DNA of 64,000 nt from Labilibacter sediminis (lineage in GTDB: Bacteria > Bacteroidota > Bacteroidia > Bacteroidales > Marinilabiliaceae). The notes beneath the pieces were generated by a model that did not search any database, had not been told where the DNA came from, and saw only the letters and a list, made by a program, of their open reading frames with translations. The stretch spans positions 291,538 to 355,537 of the forward strand of contig NZ_VCHY01000006.1 in NCBI RefSeq assembly GCF_005877885.1. The letters run 5' to 3'. Numbering within the stretch: the first letter of the stretch is position 1; each line of letters starts with the position of its first letter. Of the stretch, positions 45,603 to 55,473 are shown in pieces. Position numbers and translations under genes: made by a program.

Positions 45603-48600
45603 TTAAAATGTTACAGAGATACCACCGGTAACAGCTTTCATTAAAGGATAATCATCGATTCCGGCATCAATGTTTTCTGGATCTAAATCGTCAAACTTAC
45701 TTAATGTAAGTAGGTTTGTACCACGAACAAATAATTTAGCATTCTTCATACGAAGAGAAGAAAGAATTTGAGCTGGCAGAGTATAGCTTAATTCTACATT
45801 TTTCAGCTTAAAAAAGCTGGCATCTTCTAACCAATAAGTTGATTCAGAGAAGTTGTTAGTACTATTGGTAGTAGATAAGCGTGGATAGTCGCTATTCATC
45901 ACTTCTGAAGAATATTTACGCGAGCTATGTGCCCAGTAATATTTATTCTTCTTCATTACATCAAAACCACTATTTAATGTTCCCAATGCATATAAAGCAA
46001 AGCCTTTATACTTTACATCAATGTGAAGTCCCATGCTTAAGCTGGGAAAATCATTGCCAATATTTTTGCGGTCGCGATTATCTATAATACCATCTTTGTT
46101 GATATCAACGTACTTTATATCACCAGCTTTAACTTCTCCAAGGGTTGACAGGTATCCGTTTGCTATATCAGCATCTGTTAATAAACCATCAGATACGTAC
46201 CCATATATACCATCATTGCTATCTCCTATTTTTGACATATGATTAAGATCATCAGGGTAGTTAAGTTCTGTGTTCTTGATAATCTCTGACTTTGAGTAAA
46301 CGAAGTTTACACCAGCTGAAAATTTAACCGCACCACTGTTGTTATGGTATATAATATCTCCTTCAAATCCCCTGTTAGCTATCTCTCCGTTATTGGTGTT
46401 GTATAGATTTGAACCAATATAGCTTGGGTGTAATTCAGATGGAGCAGAAATTAGATCGTAATCCAGTATATTGAAATAATTAAATTCAGCACTTAAGGAT
46501 TTATTAAAAAGTATAGCTTCTACACCAATGTTTATTTCGCGGGATTTTTCCCAGGTTAAATCCGGATTTCCGTATTTATGTAACTGATAAACTCTGTGAT
46601 CATAGGCATTTTTTTCACCAAATGTTACTTTTTTATCCTGAGCATACCTGTCTTCGTATAAATAATAACCTATTCCTTTGTCACTTCCCATAACTCCTCC
46701 GGAGGCTTTTATTTTAAGATAGTTAATCAAAGATGATTCCTTCAGGAAATCTTCTTCACTTAATAACCAGCCTAATCCGATGGCAGGAAACAGTCCAAAC
46801 CTGTTTCCCTTGGCAAAACGGGAACTTCCCATTAATGACGTATTCAGCTCAGCAATATACTTGTTGTTATACATGTAGTTAATGCGTAAACCATAGTTGG
46901 CAAATTTGTCATATTGAATTTGATTTAAAATTTGCTCCTGGTGTTGCTGTAGAACTAAGCTAGCTACGATATCATGCTTATCATTTATTAACTTACTATA
47001 GTTAATTTGTGAGATAGTTCCTACTCTGTGATTGTAACTATCGGCAATTTTTGTTTGTTTCGTTTGATCCGGTACATCAATCTTTTGTTGAATTAATTGA
47101 TATCCATTTTCATTATCAGCAGGTAAAACAGCGTAAGTGCCGTAATCATCTTTTAATCCATAACGATACATACTTTCATTATCGTAGGATAAATAAATGC
47201 TTGCAGATAGTCCGTCAACATATTTGTTTAGGTTGAAATCAAGTCCCAGATTAAACTGAATATTTCGATCTTCTTGTTTTTTATAACTTGTTTCATTCCC
47301 CATCCCATATATATTTTTTGCGTACATAAAGCTACTTCCTAATAAAGTAGTAGAGTCTGTGGGAATAAAAATTGGGTACTCATTGGGGCGATGTGAAGAT
47401 AGGGCTCCAAAGAAATCCTGAGTGGTCATATTTGCAGATCTTCGGTATTCCATTCTACCAGCTACATCCATTTTAACAGATGTAATATCGGTTACCTGAA
47501 TATCCAAATTACCACGAACATTAAACTTATTGTATTCTGTTGGTTCCTGAATGTCCTCAAAGCCACCAGTGCCTGTATAGCCAAAGTTTACGTAGTAAGC
47601 AGATGATTTTCCTCCTCCTTGAAACTCTGTTGATGCGCGTTTTATTGGCATTTGATTGTTTAAGAACATTGAGTGATAATCATTGTTAGGATATAAAATT
47701 GGGTCTGTGCCGTTTTTATATGCATTGATAGCTTCATCAGAGTATAAAGGAGATAAACCATCATTTACTCTGGCTTTATTGTACATAGTGGCATAATCAG
47801 CTGCATCTAACCATTGAGGATCACTGGTTGGCATCATGATTCCATATTCTACATTAACTCTGGCATCACGGGTATTGTTTTTTCCTCTTTTGGTGGTAAC
47901 AACAATTACACCATCCGATGCCCTACTGCCATAAAGCATTTTAGCTGAAATGTCCTTTAAAACCTCAATGGATTCAATTTCTTCAGGAAGTAATGAGTTT
48001 GCATCTCTTTCTAGTCCGTCCACCAAAATAAGAGGTTTATTAATTCCGGATCCGCTAATGCCCCTAACAGATAGAGTTGGAGCATTCCATCCAGGAGTGC
48101 TTGATTTTTGTAAAGAGTATAAACCTGCAACTCTTCCAGACAATGCATTTAATAATGAAAGATCCGGATAGCTCAATAAATCCTCTCCGTCGACAACAGA
48201 AACAGCACCTATGGTCCTCTTTTTTTCCAATTTGGCAAAAGGTAGCTGAATTTGATCTTCAGGAGTTAAATAGGGCAATGCTGATACTAAGGATATAGTC
48301 TCATTAATTGGTTCGTTGTTTAAATCGATTTTATGACTGTTAAAGCCTTGTGCGGATATATAGATTATATTATTTGTTTCAGCCTTTATCTCAAATGCAC
48401 CCTCTTCGTTGCTATGAACTACTTTTTGTTTATTGAAGATGCGGATTGTAGCATTTTTAAGAGGATTTCCTTCCTCATCAACTATCTTTGAGGATATTTT
48501 GATAGTAGTGCTTTGTGCAATGGAATTCATTGTACAAGCAAACATCATAATACCCACCCAAAATAGTAATAATGCCAGTGTTTTTATTTTATGATATTTT

Positions 48601-48608
48601 ATTTTCAT
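45603..48608 (-). CDS. SusC/RagA-type transporter (second pair of the minus operon)
   Basis: A 1001-residue TonB-linked transporter. Signal region residues 1-32 (NSIAQ), then a carboxypeptidase-regulatory-like domain (SSKIVDEEGNPLKNATIRIF), a plug with LSVRGISGSGINKPLILVDGLERDANSLLPEEIESIEVLKD and GSRASDGVIVVTTKRG, and a barrel ending in GISVTF. The regulatory domain is shorter and more divergent than in the other SusC, and there is a linker with a LEKKRTIGAVSVV motif. It starts 85 bp after the first SusD stop, so it could be in the same operon or have its own promoter. Confidence 0.95.
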   Translation of the reverse strand: MKIKYHKIKTLALLLFWVGIMMFACTMNSIAQSTTIKISSKIVDEEGNPLKNATIRIFNKQKVVHSNEEGAFEIKAETNNIIYISAQGFNSHKIDLNNEPINETISLVSALPYLTPEDQIQLPFAKLEKKRTIGAVSVVDGEDLLSYPDLSLLNALSGRVAGLYSLQKSSTPGWNAPTLSVRGISGSGINKPLILVDGLERDANSLLPEEIESIEVLKDISAKMLYGSRASDGVIVVTTKRGKNNTRDARVNVEYGIMMPTSDPQWLDAADYATMYNKARVNDGLSPLYSDEAINAYKNGTDPILYPNNDYHSMFLNNQMPIKRASTEFQGGGKSSAYYVNFGYTGTGGFEDIQEPTEYNKFNVRGNLDIQVTDITSVKMDVAGRMEYRRSANMTTQDFFGALSSHRPNEYPIFIPTDSTTLLGSSFMYAKNIYGMGNETSYKKQEDRNIQFNLGLDFNLNKYVDGLSASIYLSYDNESMYRYGLKDDYGTYAVLPADNENGYQLIQQKIDVPDQTKQTKIADSYNHRVGTISQINYSKLINDKHDIVASLVLQQHQEQILNQIQYDKFANYGLRINYMYNNKYIAELNTSLMGSSRFAKGNRFGLFPAIGLGWLLSEEDFLKESSLINYLKIKASGGVMGSDKGIGYYLYEDRYAQDKKVTFGEKNAYDHRVYQLHKYGNPDLTWEKSREINIGVEAILFNKSLSAEFNYFNILDYDLISAPSELHPSYIGSNLYNTNNGEIANRGFEGDIIYHNNSGAVKFSAGVNFVYSKSEIIKNTELNYPDDLNHMSKIGDSNDGIYGYVSDGLLTDADIANGYLSTLGEVKAGDIKYVDINKDGIIDNRDRKNIGNDFPSLSMGLHIDVKYKGFALYALGTLNSGFDVMKKNKYYWAHSSRKYSSEVMNSDYPRLSTTNSTNNFSESTYWLEDASFFKLKNVELSYTLPAQILSSLRMKNAKLFVRGTNLLTLSKFDDLDPENIDAGIDDYPLMKAVTGGISVTF

Positions 48609-48693
48609 ATGACTTTTATTTCATTTTTTTATCATACGTAACTCGTCATTAAATAATGATTTGTATTACCTGTTGATAATCAAATCAGAGGAG

Positions 48694-50457
48694 TTACCAA
48701 CCTGGGTTTTGATCAAAATTTAGCAAGAGTTCATCATCCTCATTAGGTATTGGATACCAATAGTTTTTTTCAGAGAAAACAGCCTGGTAAATGTCGTCCA
48801 TCTTAACAGAGCTGTATGTAAAGGTTCCATCTCCATTTTTAATGATATGTGCCCGGTTTAAATCCGATCCCATAACTTCAACTGCAGTCATCCACCTTCT
48901 TAAGTCATGACTTCGTTGATTTTCAAACATTAACTCAACAGCTCTTTCGTTTCTGATTCTGGCTCTAAAATCTTCTTTTGATCCGGTGTACATACTATTA
49001 ACCTCAGGCATTTCAGCCCTTCTTCTAATAACATTAATAGCTTCAACAGCAGTTAAGCTTGTTCCGGGAACTTCTCCAAATGGTCCGTAAGCTTCATTGG
49101 CTGCTTCTGCAAAATCAAGGTAGGCCTGGGCCAACCTATAATTAATCCAAGGTTTATACCATCCTTCCCAGTCATTTGCTTTATTGTTGACACCAAACGG
49201 CCAAAATTTACGCATCATATATCCCGTACGAGGGGTTCTTTTACCGCCAACTTTTTCTTTTGTAGGATCATCTGAACCACCAATATATGGCTGGAAAATA
49301 AAATTAGTAGTTCCTTTTTGCGCTACTACATCACCATTTACATAGATGTTTTTGTATAAGCGAGGATCTCTGTCTACGTATGGATTTTGCGAATCATACG
49401 ATGGATCTTCATCGGTGGGTAGACCATTTATGGTTTCATATTTGTCCACTGCATTTTGAGTAGGCGCATCAAAGAATTGGAAACCACCATATTTATGAGA
49501 TACACCACCAACCTTATTTTCTCCTTTGGTACGTGTAGTATAATTCACAAAAATAATTGCCTCTTTTGAAACCGGATTAACCTTACTATACCAGATGTTA
49601 TCATATTCGTCGAGATCATAAAGTCTATAAATCCCGGCGTTTTCCATTTTAAATAAATTAATGGCATTTGCGCACAATGCTTTGCATCGCTCTGTGTTGT
49701 ATTGATAACCATTTTCTGGATTCATTAACGGACTTGCCGCATAAAGTAAAGCCATGTTTTTTGCCGCATAAGCCATACCTTTGTTTGTACGCCCTAACTC
49801 GTTTTGTGGCCATGTCTCAGGTAATAATTCAATAGCTCTGTCAAACTCCTCAAGAAGCCAGTCGGTAGACTCCTGATATGATAAACGAGGTATATCTACT
49901 TCTTCACCCCCTCCGTATACCTTATCAATAATAGGCATACCACCATAACGTAAGATTACTTGCATATAATACCAGGCTCTGAAATAATGTATTTCGCCTT
50001 TTAAATGCTTCTTTTCCTGTTCTGTGGCATCGGTAAGTAAGTAGAAATAACTAAGTGCTGTATTGGCAACTCTTAATCCTTGCATTGAATTGGCTATAAC
50101 AGGGGATTGTTTACCATAGTCTTTATTGTTGGTGTTTTTCCAGCCTATTTCATAGGTTCTATAATTCATAGATGCCATCCAATTGTTCCCATCTTTGTAT
50201 CTCACAGAAGCCATCCAATCAGTATTGGTTGATGTTGCTTCATCCGAGTTTGCCGTAGGTAATCCCCGGTGGAACCAATCAAAGTAATCTTTGCGTAAAA
50301 AATAAAGGTAATCTGTATAAGATCGAAAAGATGTGTATTCTGTAAATATACCTTCAACACTCTCTGTTTGCTCCGGAGCCAAGTCCAAATAATCGTCACA
50401 TGACCATAAACCCATCATGCATATAATTGCTATTATTAAGTAAGCTGTTTTTCTCAT
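48694..50457 (-). CDS. SusD/RagB-like lipoprotein (first pair of the minus operon)
   Basis: A 587-residue SusD homolog with lipobox LWSC followed by DDYLDLAPEQ, an acidic surface-export context. N-terminal part: LKGEIHYFRAWYYMQVILRYGGMP. C-terminal signature: NERAVELMFENQRSHDLRRW. It ends with the usual DQNPGW. Encoded 11 bp after the SusC at 50469 and therefore its partner. Confidence 0.95.
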   Translation of the reverse strand: MRKTAYLIIAIICMMGLWSCDDYLDLAPEQTESVEGIFTEYTSFRSYTDYLYFLRKDYFDWFHRGLPTANSDEATSTNTDWMASVRYKDGNNWMASMNYRTYEIGWKNTNNKDYGKQSPVIANSMQGLRVANTALSYFYLLTDATEQEKKHLKGEIHYFRAWYYMQVILRYGGMPIIDKVYGGGEEVDIPRLSYQESTDWLLEEFDRAIELLPETWPQNELGRTNKGMAYAAKNMALLYAASPLMNPENGYQYNTERCKALCANAINLFKMENAGIYRLYDLDEYDNIWYSKVNPVSKEAIIFVNYTTRTKGENKVGGVSHKYGGFQFFDAPTQNAVDKYETINGLPTDEDPSYDSQNPYVDRDPRLYKNIYVNGDVVAQKGTTNFIFQPYIGGSDDPTKEKVGGKRTPRTGYMMRKFWPFGVNNKANDWEGWYKPWINYRLAQAYLDFAEAANEAYGPFGEVPGTSLTAVEAINVIRRRAEMPEVNSMYTGSKEDFRARIRNERAVELMFENQRSHDLRRWMTAVEVMGSDLNRAHIIKNGDGTFTYSSVKMDDIYQAVFSEKNYWYPIPNEDDELLLNFDQNPGW

Positions 50458-50468
50458 GATTTTCTTTT

Positions 50469-53400
50469 TTAAAAACCTACTCTTACACCTGCATTAAACC
50501 GTCTAACAATAGGGTATAAGCTTGAAGTACCTTGTTCAGGATCAATTCTATTGTCGAAATCGGTGAAAGTAAGCAGGTTGTTTCCACTCACGAAAATTTC
50601 AAATTTATTCATGTTTAGCATTTTTTTAGCCATTTTCTGAGGGACGGTATAACTTAATTCTGCAGTTTTTAATCGAATATATTTAGCATCGCGATATGAA
50701 TATTCACTAGCTGTCATATTGTGCTTATTATTCGAGCGTAAGTGCAGGGCCGGATGTTTAGCATTGGTTGCATTTTCAGGAGTCCATCTATCCATACTGT
50801 GATTAAAAGTGGTTTTGTCTCCATTGGCAAATTCCCAAAGTAAATTGCTGTCAATTGATTTGTAAACATCCCAGGCGCCATAAAATAGTGCTGATAACTG
50901 AAAACCTTTATAGGATACGCCCAGATTTATACTTGATGTCCATGCAGGGAATGTTTGAAATTCCATAGAAACCGGATCATTAACGTCATCAACAATACCA
51001 TCAGCATTGTAGTCTATGTACGCTAAATCTCCTGGAATTCTGGAGTTGCTCATAGTAGATTGAGGCATGTTATATACATCATCCCAGGAATTATAAAATC
51101 CGTTAGTTAATAATCTGTTTACTGTTCCTATTGGTTTATCAGCCATTTTCTGATATTCAGCAGTACCTGGAGAATCTCCTTTTTCAACTATTCGGTTTTC
51201 TGTGTAAGCCAATATGTTGGTTATCCAATATTTAATATTGGATCCAATGTTGCTTCTCCATGTGGTTTCTATTTCAAAACCTTGTGTTTTTGTTTCACCA
51301 ATATTACTTTTTACAGGATGAGCTAAACCAGCCCAGGAAGGTCTTTTTACTTCAGCAAAAACTCCTGTACGTTTTTCTTTGTACAGATCAACATTCATTG
51401 CCAATTTTCGAAACATTTCCAGTTCGATACCTAAATTTTGTTTATCAGCTACTTCCCAAAAGGCGAATTTATTGTCAGCACCGGTAGTTAAGTAAAAACT
51501 ATTTATTGGATTTACCGGGTCGCCAAAATAAATCATTTGAGCACCGTTAACATTTTTAGTTTCATATTTTGGAGCCCAATCAAATTTCATTGAACTAAAA
51601 CCTTTATAGCTTCCACTTTCTCCCCATGAATATCTAAGCTTAAGCTTATCAATAAATTTTAAGTTGTCTTTAATGAAATTTTCTTCAGAAATAATCCACC
51701 CTATGGCTCCGGAATAAAAATCTTCCATTCTTGAATCAGGATGAAACCAGTTAATACCTGACCTTGATCCGTTAAATTCAAATAAGTACTTGGAGTCATA
51801 GTTATAGGTAACACGAGCTACCTGACTTATAAATCGATCTTCAAATTCTACGTTATTTTTTGTTTCCTCACGTAATGCAAGTAAAAGGGCTGTAACATTG
51901 TGTTTATCAAAAGTACGACTGTAATTTAAACTTGCCTCTTGATATACCTGCTTTTTGTATGGTTTTATTTTTTCACTATCAAAAGTTAAAGGTTCTTCAT
52001 AAAAGTCCATTCCAGGTATTCTAATGAAATTGTTTTGCTCATAATCTTCTCTTGAGGCATATGAGTACCTGGCAATTTTCTTTTTGTATTTTCGAGTACT
52101 CTTGAGCTTGTTTGTGTACAAAAGTTTAGCATTAAATGATAAACCTTTTGTGATAAATTTCAAGTCCTGTTTGATTTTGAAATCGGCAAAAATATCAGAT
52201 TGATTCACAATGTTTGCGCCTGTGTGATTCAGCTCAACCAGCATATTTCTAGAGCTCTGATTAAGTTCTCTACTAACATCATCACCATATTGACCATTTT
52301 CGTATTGAACAGGGAATAGGTAATTTGGAGTTGAGTAAATACCATTGAAAAATTGATTTTTAGAGTAATCACTGTTGCCTTCACCTACACCTCCCGGCCG
52401 AGTTTGTTTGCCAATGATACCACTTAGGTTAACCGATACTTTCGTAGTATTGGTGACATCAAAATCAAAATTACTTCTGAAGTTATATTTATTATAGCTA
52501 AACCTGGGATCATATTCCTGTTGCTTTTCGGTTTTAAAAATATCTCCTTCGTGTGTATACCCTACAGACGTAAAGTATTTCATGAATTTATTTCCTCCGG
52601 AAACATTTAAGTTGGCATTTTGACTCCAGCCGAAATCGCGTAACAATACATCTTCCCAGTTAACTTCTGGATAAAAATAGGGATCTACACCATTTTCCCA
52701 CATGGCTATCTCTTGTTCTGAATGCAAACCGGTATAGCTATTGTCGTTCATCATGGCTTCATTAAATAAGCGCATGGTTTGTGCGTGAGAGGGTTTAGAG
52801 ATATCAGAGGTCATCTGCTTAGCAGTCATATTTGCATTAAAGCTGATTTTTGCTCTTGAGTCTTCTCCTCGTTTTGTGGTAATAAGTATTACACCATTTG
52901 CACCGCGAATACCAAATACTGCAGTTGCTGATGCATCTTTAAGAACAGAAATTGATTCAATTTCATTTGGATCAACCTGATCGTATGGTCTTTCTGCTCC
53001 ATCAACCAATACTAATGGACTATTGTTATTCCATGAAGATTTTCCTCGAATAAGGATATCTGTACTTTCATCACCTGGTTGTGAAGAGTTTTGTAAGGTA
53101 ACCACACCCGGCAAAAGACCTGTTAAGGCTTCGCTTACACTGGTAACACCACCTGTTTTAACCAACTCATCACCTTTGGCTTGTGAAATTGAACCAACTA
53201 CAGTTTCTTTTTTTTGCGTTCCGAAACCTACTACTACCACTTCATCCACCACACTCATATCCGGTTTCATAGCGATGGTTAGATTTTGTTTGTTTCCAAT
53301 CGGTACTTCCTGAACTTCATATCCAATAAACGATACTATTAGTGTACCGTTTGCAGGTAGAGTTAATCTAAATACACCATTAAAGTCGGTTATTGTTCCC

Positions 53401-53558
53401 GCCTTTGATGCATCAGCAGCATCTTTAAGTACTACTGTAGCTCCGATCAGAGGTTGTCCCAGCTCATCTAAAACTTTCCCTGTAACGGGAATGTTCTGTG
53501 CACTTGCTAACATAATTTGCAAACACAAGAACATCAATAGAAATGTTTTTTTTGTCAT
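50469..53558 (-). CDS. SusC/RagA-type transporter (first pair of the minus operon)
   Basis: A 1029-residue transporter. The start is the ATG at 53558 (MTKKTFLLMFLCL), which gives a signal peptide cut after ASAQ; the frame is open 93 bp further up. Domain order: carboxypeptidase-regulatory-like (VTGKVLDELGQPLIGATVVLKD), the TonB-box-like VVDEVVVVGFGTQKKETVVGSIS, plug (LIRGKSSWNNNSPLVLVDGAERPYDQVDPNEIESISVLKD), and a barrel ending FNAGVRVGF. First gene of a SusC-D-C-D-lipoprotein operon. Confidence 0.96.
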   Translation of the reverse strand: MTKKTFLLMFLCLQIMLASAQNIPVTGKVLDELGQPLIGATVVLKDAADASKAGTITDFNGVFRLTLPANGTLIVSFIGYEVQEVPIGNKQNLTIAMKPDMSVVDEVVVVGFGTQKKETVVGSISQAKGDELVKTGGVTSVSEALTGLLPGVVTLQNSSQPGDESTDILIRGKSSWNNNSPLVLVDGAERPYDQVDPNEIESISVLKDASATAVFGIRGANGVILITTKRGEDSRAKISFNANMTAKQMTSDISKPSHAQTMRLFNEAMMNDNSYTGLHSEQEIAMWENGVDPYFYPEVNWEDVLLRDFGWSQNANLNVSGGNKFMKYFTSVGYTHEGDIFKTEKQQEYDPRFSYNKYNFRSNFDFDVTNTTKVSVNLSGIIGKQTRPGGVGEGNSDYSKNQFFNGIYSTPNYLFPVQYENGQYGDDVSRELNQSSRNMLVELNHTGANIVNQSDIFADFKIKQDLKFITKGLSFNAKLLYTNKLKSTRKYKKKIARYSYASREDYEQNNFIRIPGMDFYEEPLTFDSEKIKPYKKQVYQEASLNYSRTFDKHNVTALLLALREETKNNVEFEDRFISQVARVTYNYDSKYLFEFNGSRSGINWFHPDSRMEDFYSGAIGWIISEENFIKDNLKFIDKLKLRYSWGESGSYKGFSSMKFDWAPKYETKNVNGAQMIYFGDPVNPINSFYLTTGADNKFAFWEVADKQNLGIELEMFRKLAMNVDLYKEKRTGVFAEVKRPSWAGLAHPVKSNIGETKTQGFEIETTWRSNIGSNIKYWITNILAYTENRIVEKGDSPGTAEYQKMADKPIGTVNRLLTNGFYNSWDDVYNMPQSTMSNSRIPGDLAYIDYNADGIVDDVNDPVSMEFQTFPAWTSSINLGVSYKGFQLSALFYGAWDVYKSIDSNLLWEFANGDKTTFNHSMDRWTPENATNAKHPALHLRSNNKHNMTASEYSYRDAKYIRLKTAELSYTVPQKMAKKMLNMNKFEIFVSGNNLLTFTDFDNRIDPEQGTSSLYPIVRRFNAGVRVGF

Positions 53559-53956
53559 AAAAATTGAATTAAGGTTCTCTGATTTAAATAATAGAAATGA
53601 TTTTATTACAAAGCTATTTAAGAAGTCGCGGATGACTAAATTTGAAGCCACAGTAGAACTTTCATTTGTTAATTTTTATTAAAATCCAACATGTAAATTA
53701 ACTATACAATTTAGTTCTTATTTTTGTAAATTGCTGAAAAATAATGCATTAATATGATGTTTTTGTGTAATGTGTGTTGGGTGTTTTGTTGTTTACTTTC
53801 AATTGCTAAAGTTCTTTTTAGTGTGGATGAAAACATTAGCTTTTGTGATGTTGTACTATATTGTTAGTTATATCTTTGATTGTGTAGTAGCTGTTTGTGT
53901 TTTGTAATTTGATATCGTGTTGAATAAAAAATTTACTTAATGTATGGGGAATGGAT
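53559..53956 (-). promoter_or_regulatory. Non-coding region with candidate promoter for the SusCD operon
   Basis: About 400 bp without a gene, upstream of SusC. On the minus strand TAGCTTTG at 53616-53609 fits the Bacteroidetes -7 consensus TAnnTTTG, with a weak TTTAG at the -33 distance. A start of transcription near 53602 would give a short leader of about 44 nt. The rest is AT-rich with no other structure I can see. Confidence 0.4.
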
Positions 53957-53991
53957 ATAAAAAATCCCTGATTTAAATTAAAATCAGGGAT
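53957..53991 (-). terminator. Intrinsic terminator after the GH3-sulfatase pair
   Basis: ATCCCTGATTT (53964) and AAATCAGGGAT (53981-53991) pair perfectly. On the minus strand the stem is followed by six T. It lies 21 bp after the sulfatase stop. Confidence 0.9.
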
Positions 53992-54012
53992 CTGTATGGA
54001 GGTAATTTAAGA

Positions 54013-55467
54013 TTATTTAATGACAGCTTCGTTGTTTATCCAATGGTAAGATTTGTTGTTATTGAATAATTTTAAATCTCTTTTGCATGGCCATGGAGTG
54101 TTTACTCTTACTCCCAGTTCTCTTTGCTTGGGGAAGCCGGTGGCTGTATTTTTATGCCATTCTTCTCCTGTTTTAATCATATCTGCAAGTATGTCCTGAT
54201 ATTCAGGGAGATTTTTTAAGTCTGTTGTTTCCAGAGGATCTTTAGCTAAGTCATATAACTCATTGTTTCCATTTTGCCAGATAAGTTTTAGGTCTCCATG
54301 GCGATAAACCAGTCTTTCTCTGTGCATCCAAAATATATCACGAGGTTCAAGTGGAGTGTTAGCGGATAAGCTGTTCCACACGCTTACACCATCCGGGGCT
54401 GAGTTTGTTTTATACGGAATGTTAGCTATATCCATTATTGTAGGGAATATATCCATAGTTAACATTGTTTGAGAATTAACTTGAGGTTGAAGTTTACCTT
54501 TCCAGTAAAATAATGTAGGTACCTTGATTCCTCCTTCGTACATGTCTCCTTTATGGCCTCTGTGCTTACCATTGACTTTTCCATATTTCACTCCGGTTGG
54601 TTCGCCACCGTTATCTGACGAGAAAATAATTAAGGTGTTTTCGAGGAGCTTATGTTTCTTCAAGGATTCAACAATTTTGCCAACTCCGTTATCCATCGCT
54701 GTAATCATCTCAGCATAACGACGCATGTATTCATCTTTGGGGAATTTATGATCTACCTTGTATGTGTAAAAATCATCTGTTCTTAATGGAGGGTCGTTAG
54801 GACCTTGCATTGGTACATGAACAGCAGCCTCCGGTAGGTAAATGAAGAAAGGATTGTCTTTTTCTCTCTCTATAAAATCAACAACTGCATCATTTAATAA
54901 ATGAGTTACATACCCTTTTTCATTACTTGGTTCATGGTGAACAAACCAGTCTACTTCACTTTCAGTATTATGCTTGGATATGAAATCGATATTGCCGTCT
55001 AAAAAACCAACAAAATCATCAAATCCATGTGCTCTTGGTTGGTAATTTTTGCCGGAACCCAGATGCCATTTACCAAACACGCCGGTTTTATACCCATTTT
55101 CTTTTAGAATAACAGGCAATGAAGGATTGGTTTTAGGATCAAAACCAACTGAATCAACGCAGTGAAAATATATATGGTCTAAACCAACTCTTTGCTGATA
55201 TCTGCCGGAAAGAAGAGCAACTCTTGTTGGTGAGCATACAGTACTGTTTGCATAAAAATTAGTGCACTTTACACCGTTTTCTGCTAATTTATCAAGGTGT
55301 GGTGTGGAAATACCTTCTCCTCCAAAGCAACTAAGTCCTGCATAGCCAAGGTCGTCAGCAAGTATGACAATTACGTTAGGTTTAGAAGGTGTTTTGTTTG
55401 GTGTGCTACATGATGGTAAGATGACTATCAATAGTATAACACTAGATGTGATGAAATTTTTAAACAT
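54013..55467 (-). CDS. Lipoprotein family S1 sulfatase (CSPTR type)
   Basis: A 484-residue sulfatase with lipobox LPSC (C20). Blocks: ILADDLGYAGLSCFGGEGISTPHLDKLAENG, formylglycine precursor C78 in VCSPTRVALLSG (Thr instead of Ser in CxPSR, as allowed for arylsulfatase-type enzymes), GKWHLGSG, GFDDFVGFLDGNIDF, IIFSSDNGGEPTG, HRGHKGDMYEGGIKVPTLFYWKG, and MHRERLVYRHGDLKLIWQNG. It is the only sulfatase on the minus strand and the only CSPTR type. It begins 6 bp after the GH3 stop, so the two are cotranscribed. Confidence 0.94.
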   Translation of the reverse strand: MFKNFITSSVILLIVILPSCSTPNKTPSKPNVIVILADDLGYAGLSCFGGEGISTPHLDKLAENGVKCTNFYANSTVCSPTRVALLSGRYQQRVGLDHIYFHCVDSVGFDPKTNPSLPVILKENGYKTGVFGKWHLGSGKNYQPRAHGFDDFVGFLDGNIDFISKHNTESEVDWFVHHEPSNEKGYVTHLLNDAVVDFIEREKDNPFFIYLPEAAVHVPMQGPNDPPLRTDDFYTYKVDHKFPKDEYMRRYAEMITAMDNGVGKIVESLKKHKLLENTLIIFSSDNGGEPTGVKYGKVNGKHRGHKGDMYEGGIKVPTLFYWKGKLQPQVNSQTMLTMDIFPTIMDIANIPYKTNSAPDGVSVWNSLSANTPLEPRDIFWMHRERLVYRHGDLKLIWQNGNNELYDLAKDPLETTDLKNLPEYQDILADMIKTGEEWHKNTATGFPKQRELGVRVNTPWPCKRDLKLFNNNKSYHWINNEAVIK

Positions 55468-55473
55468 AGTTTT

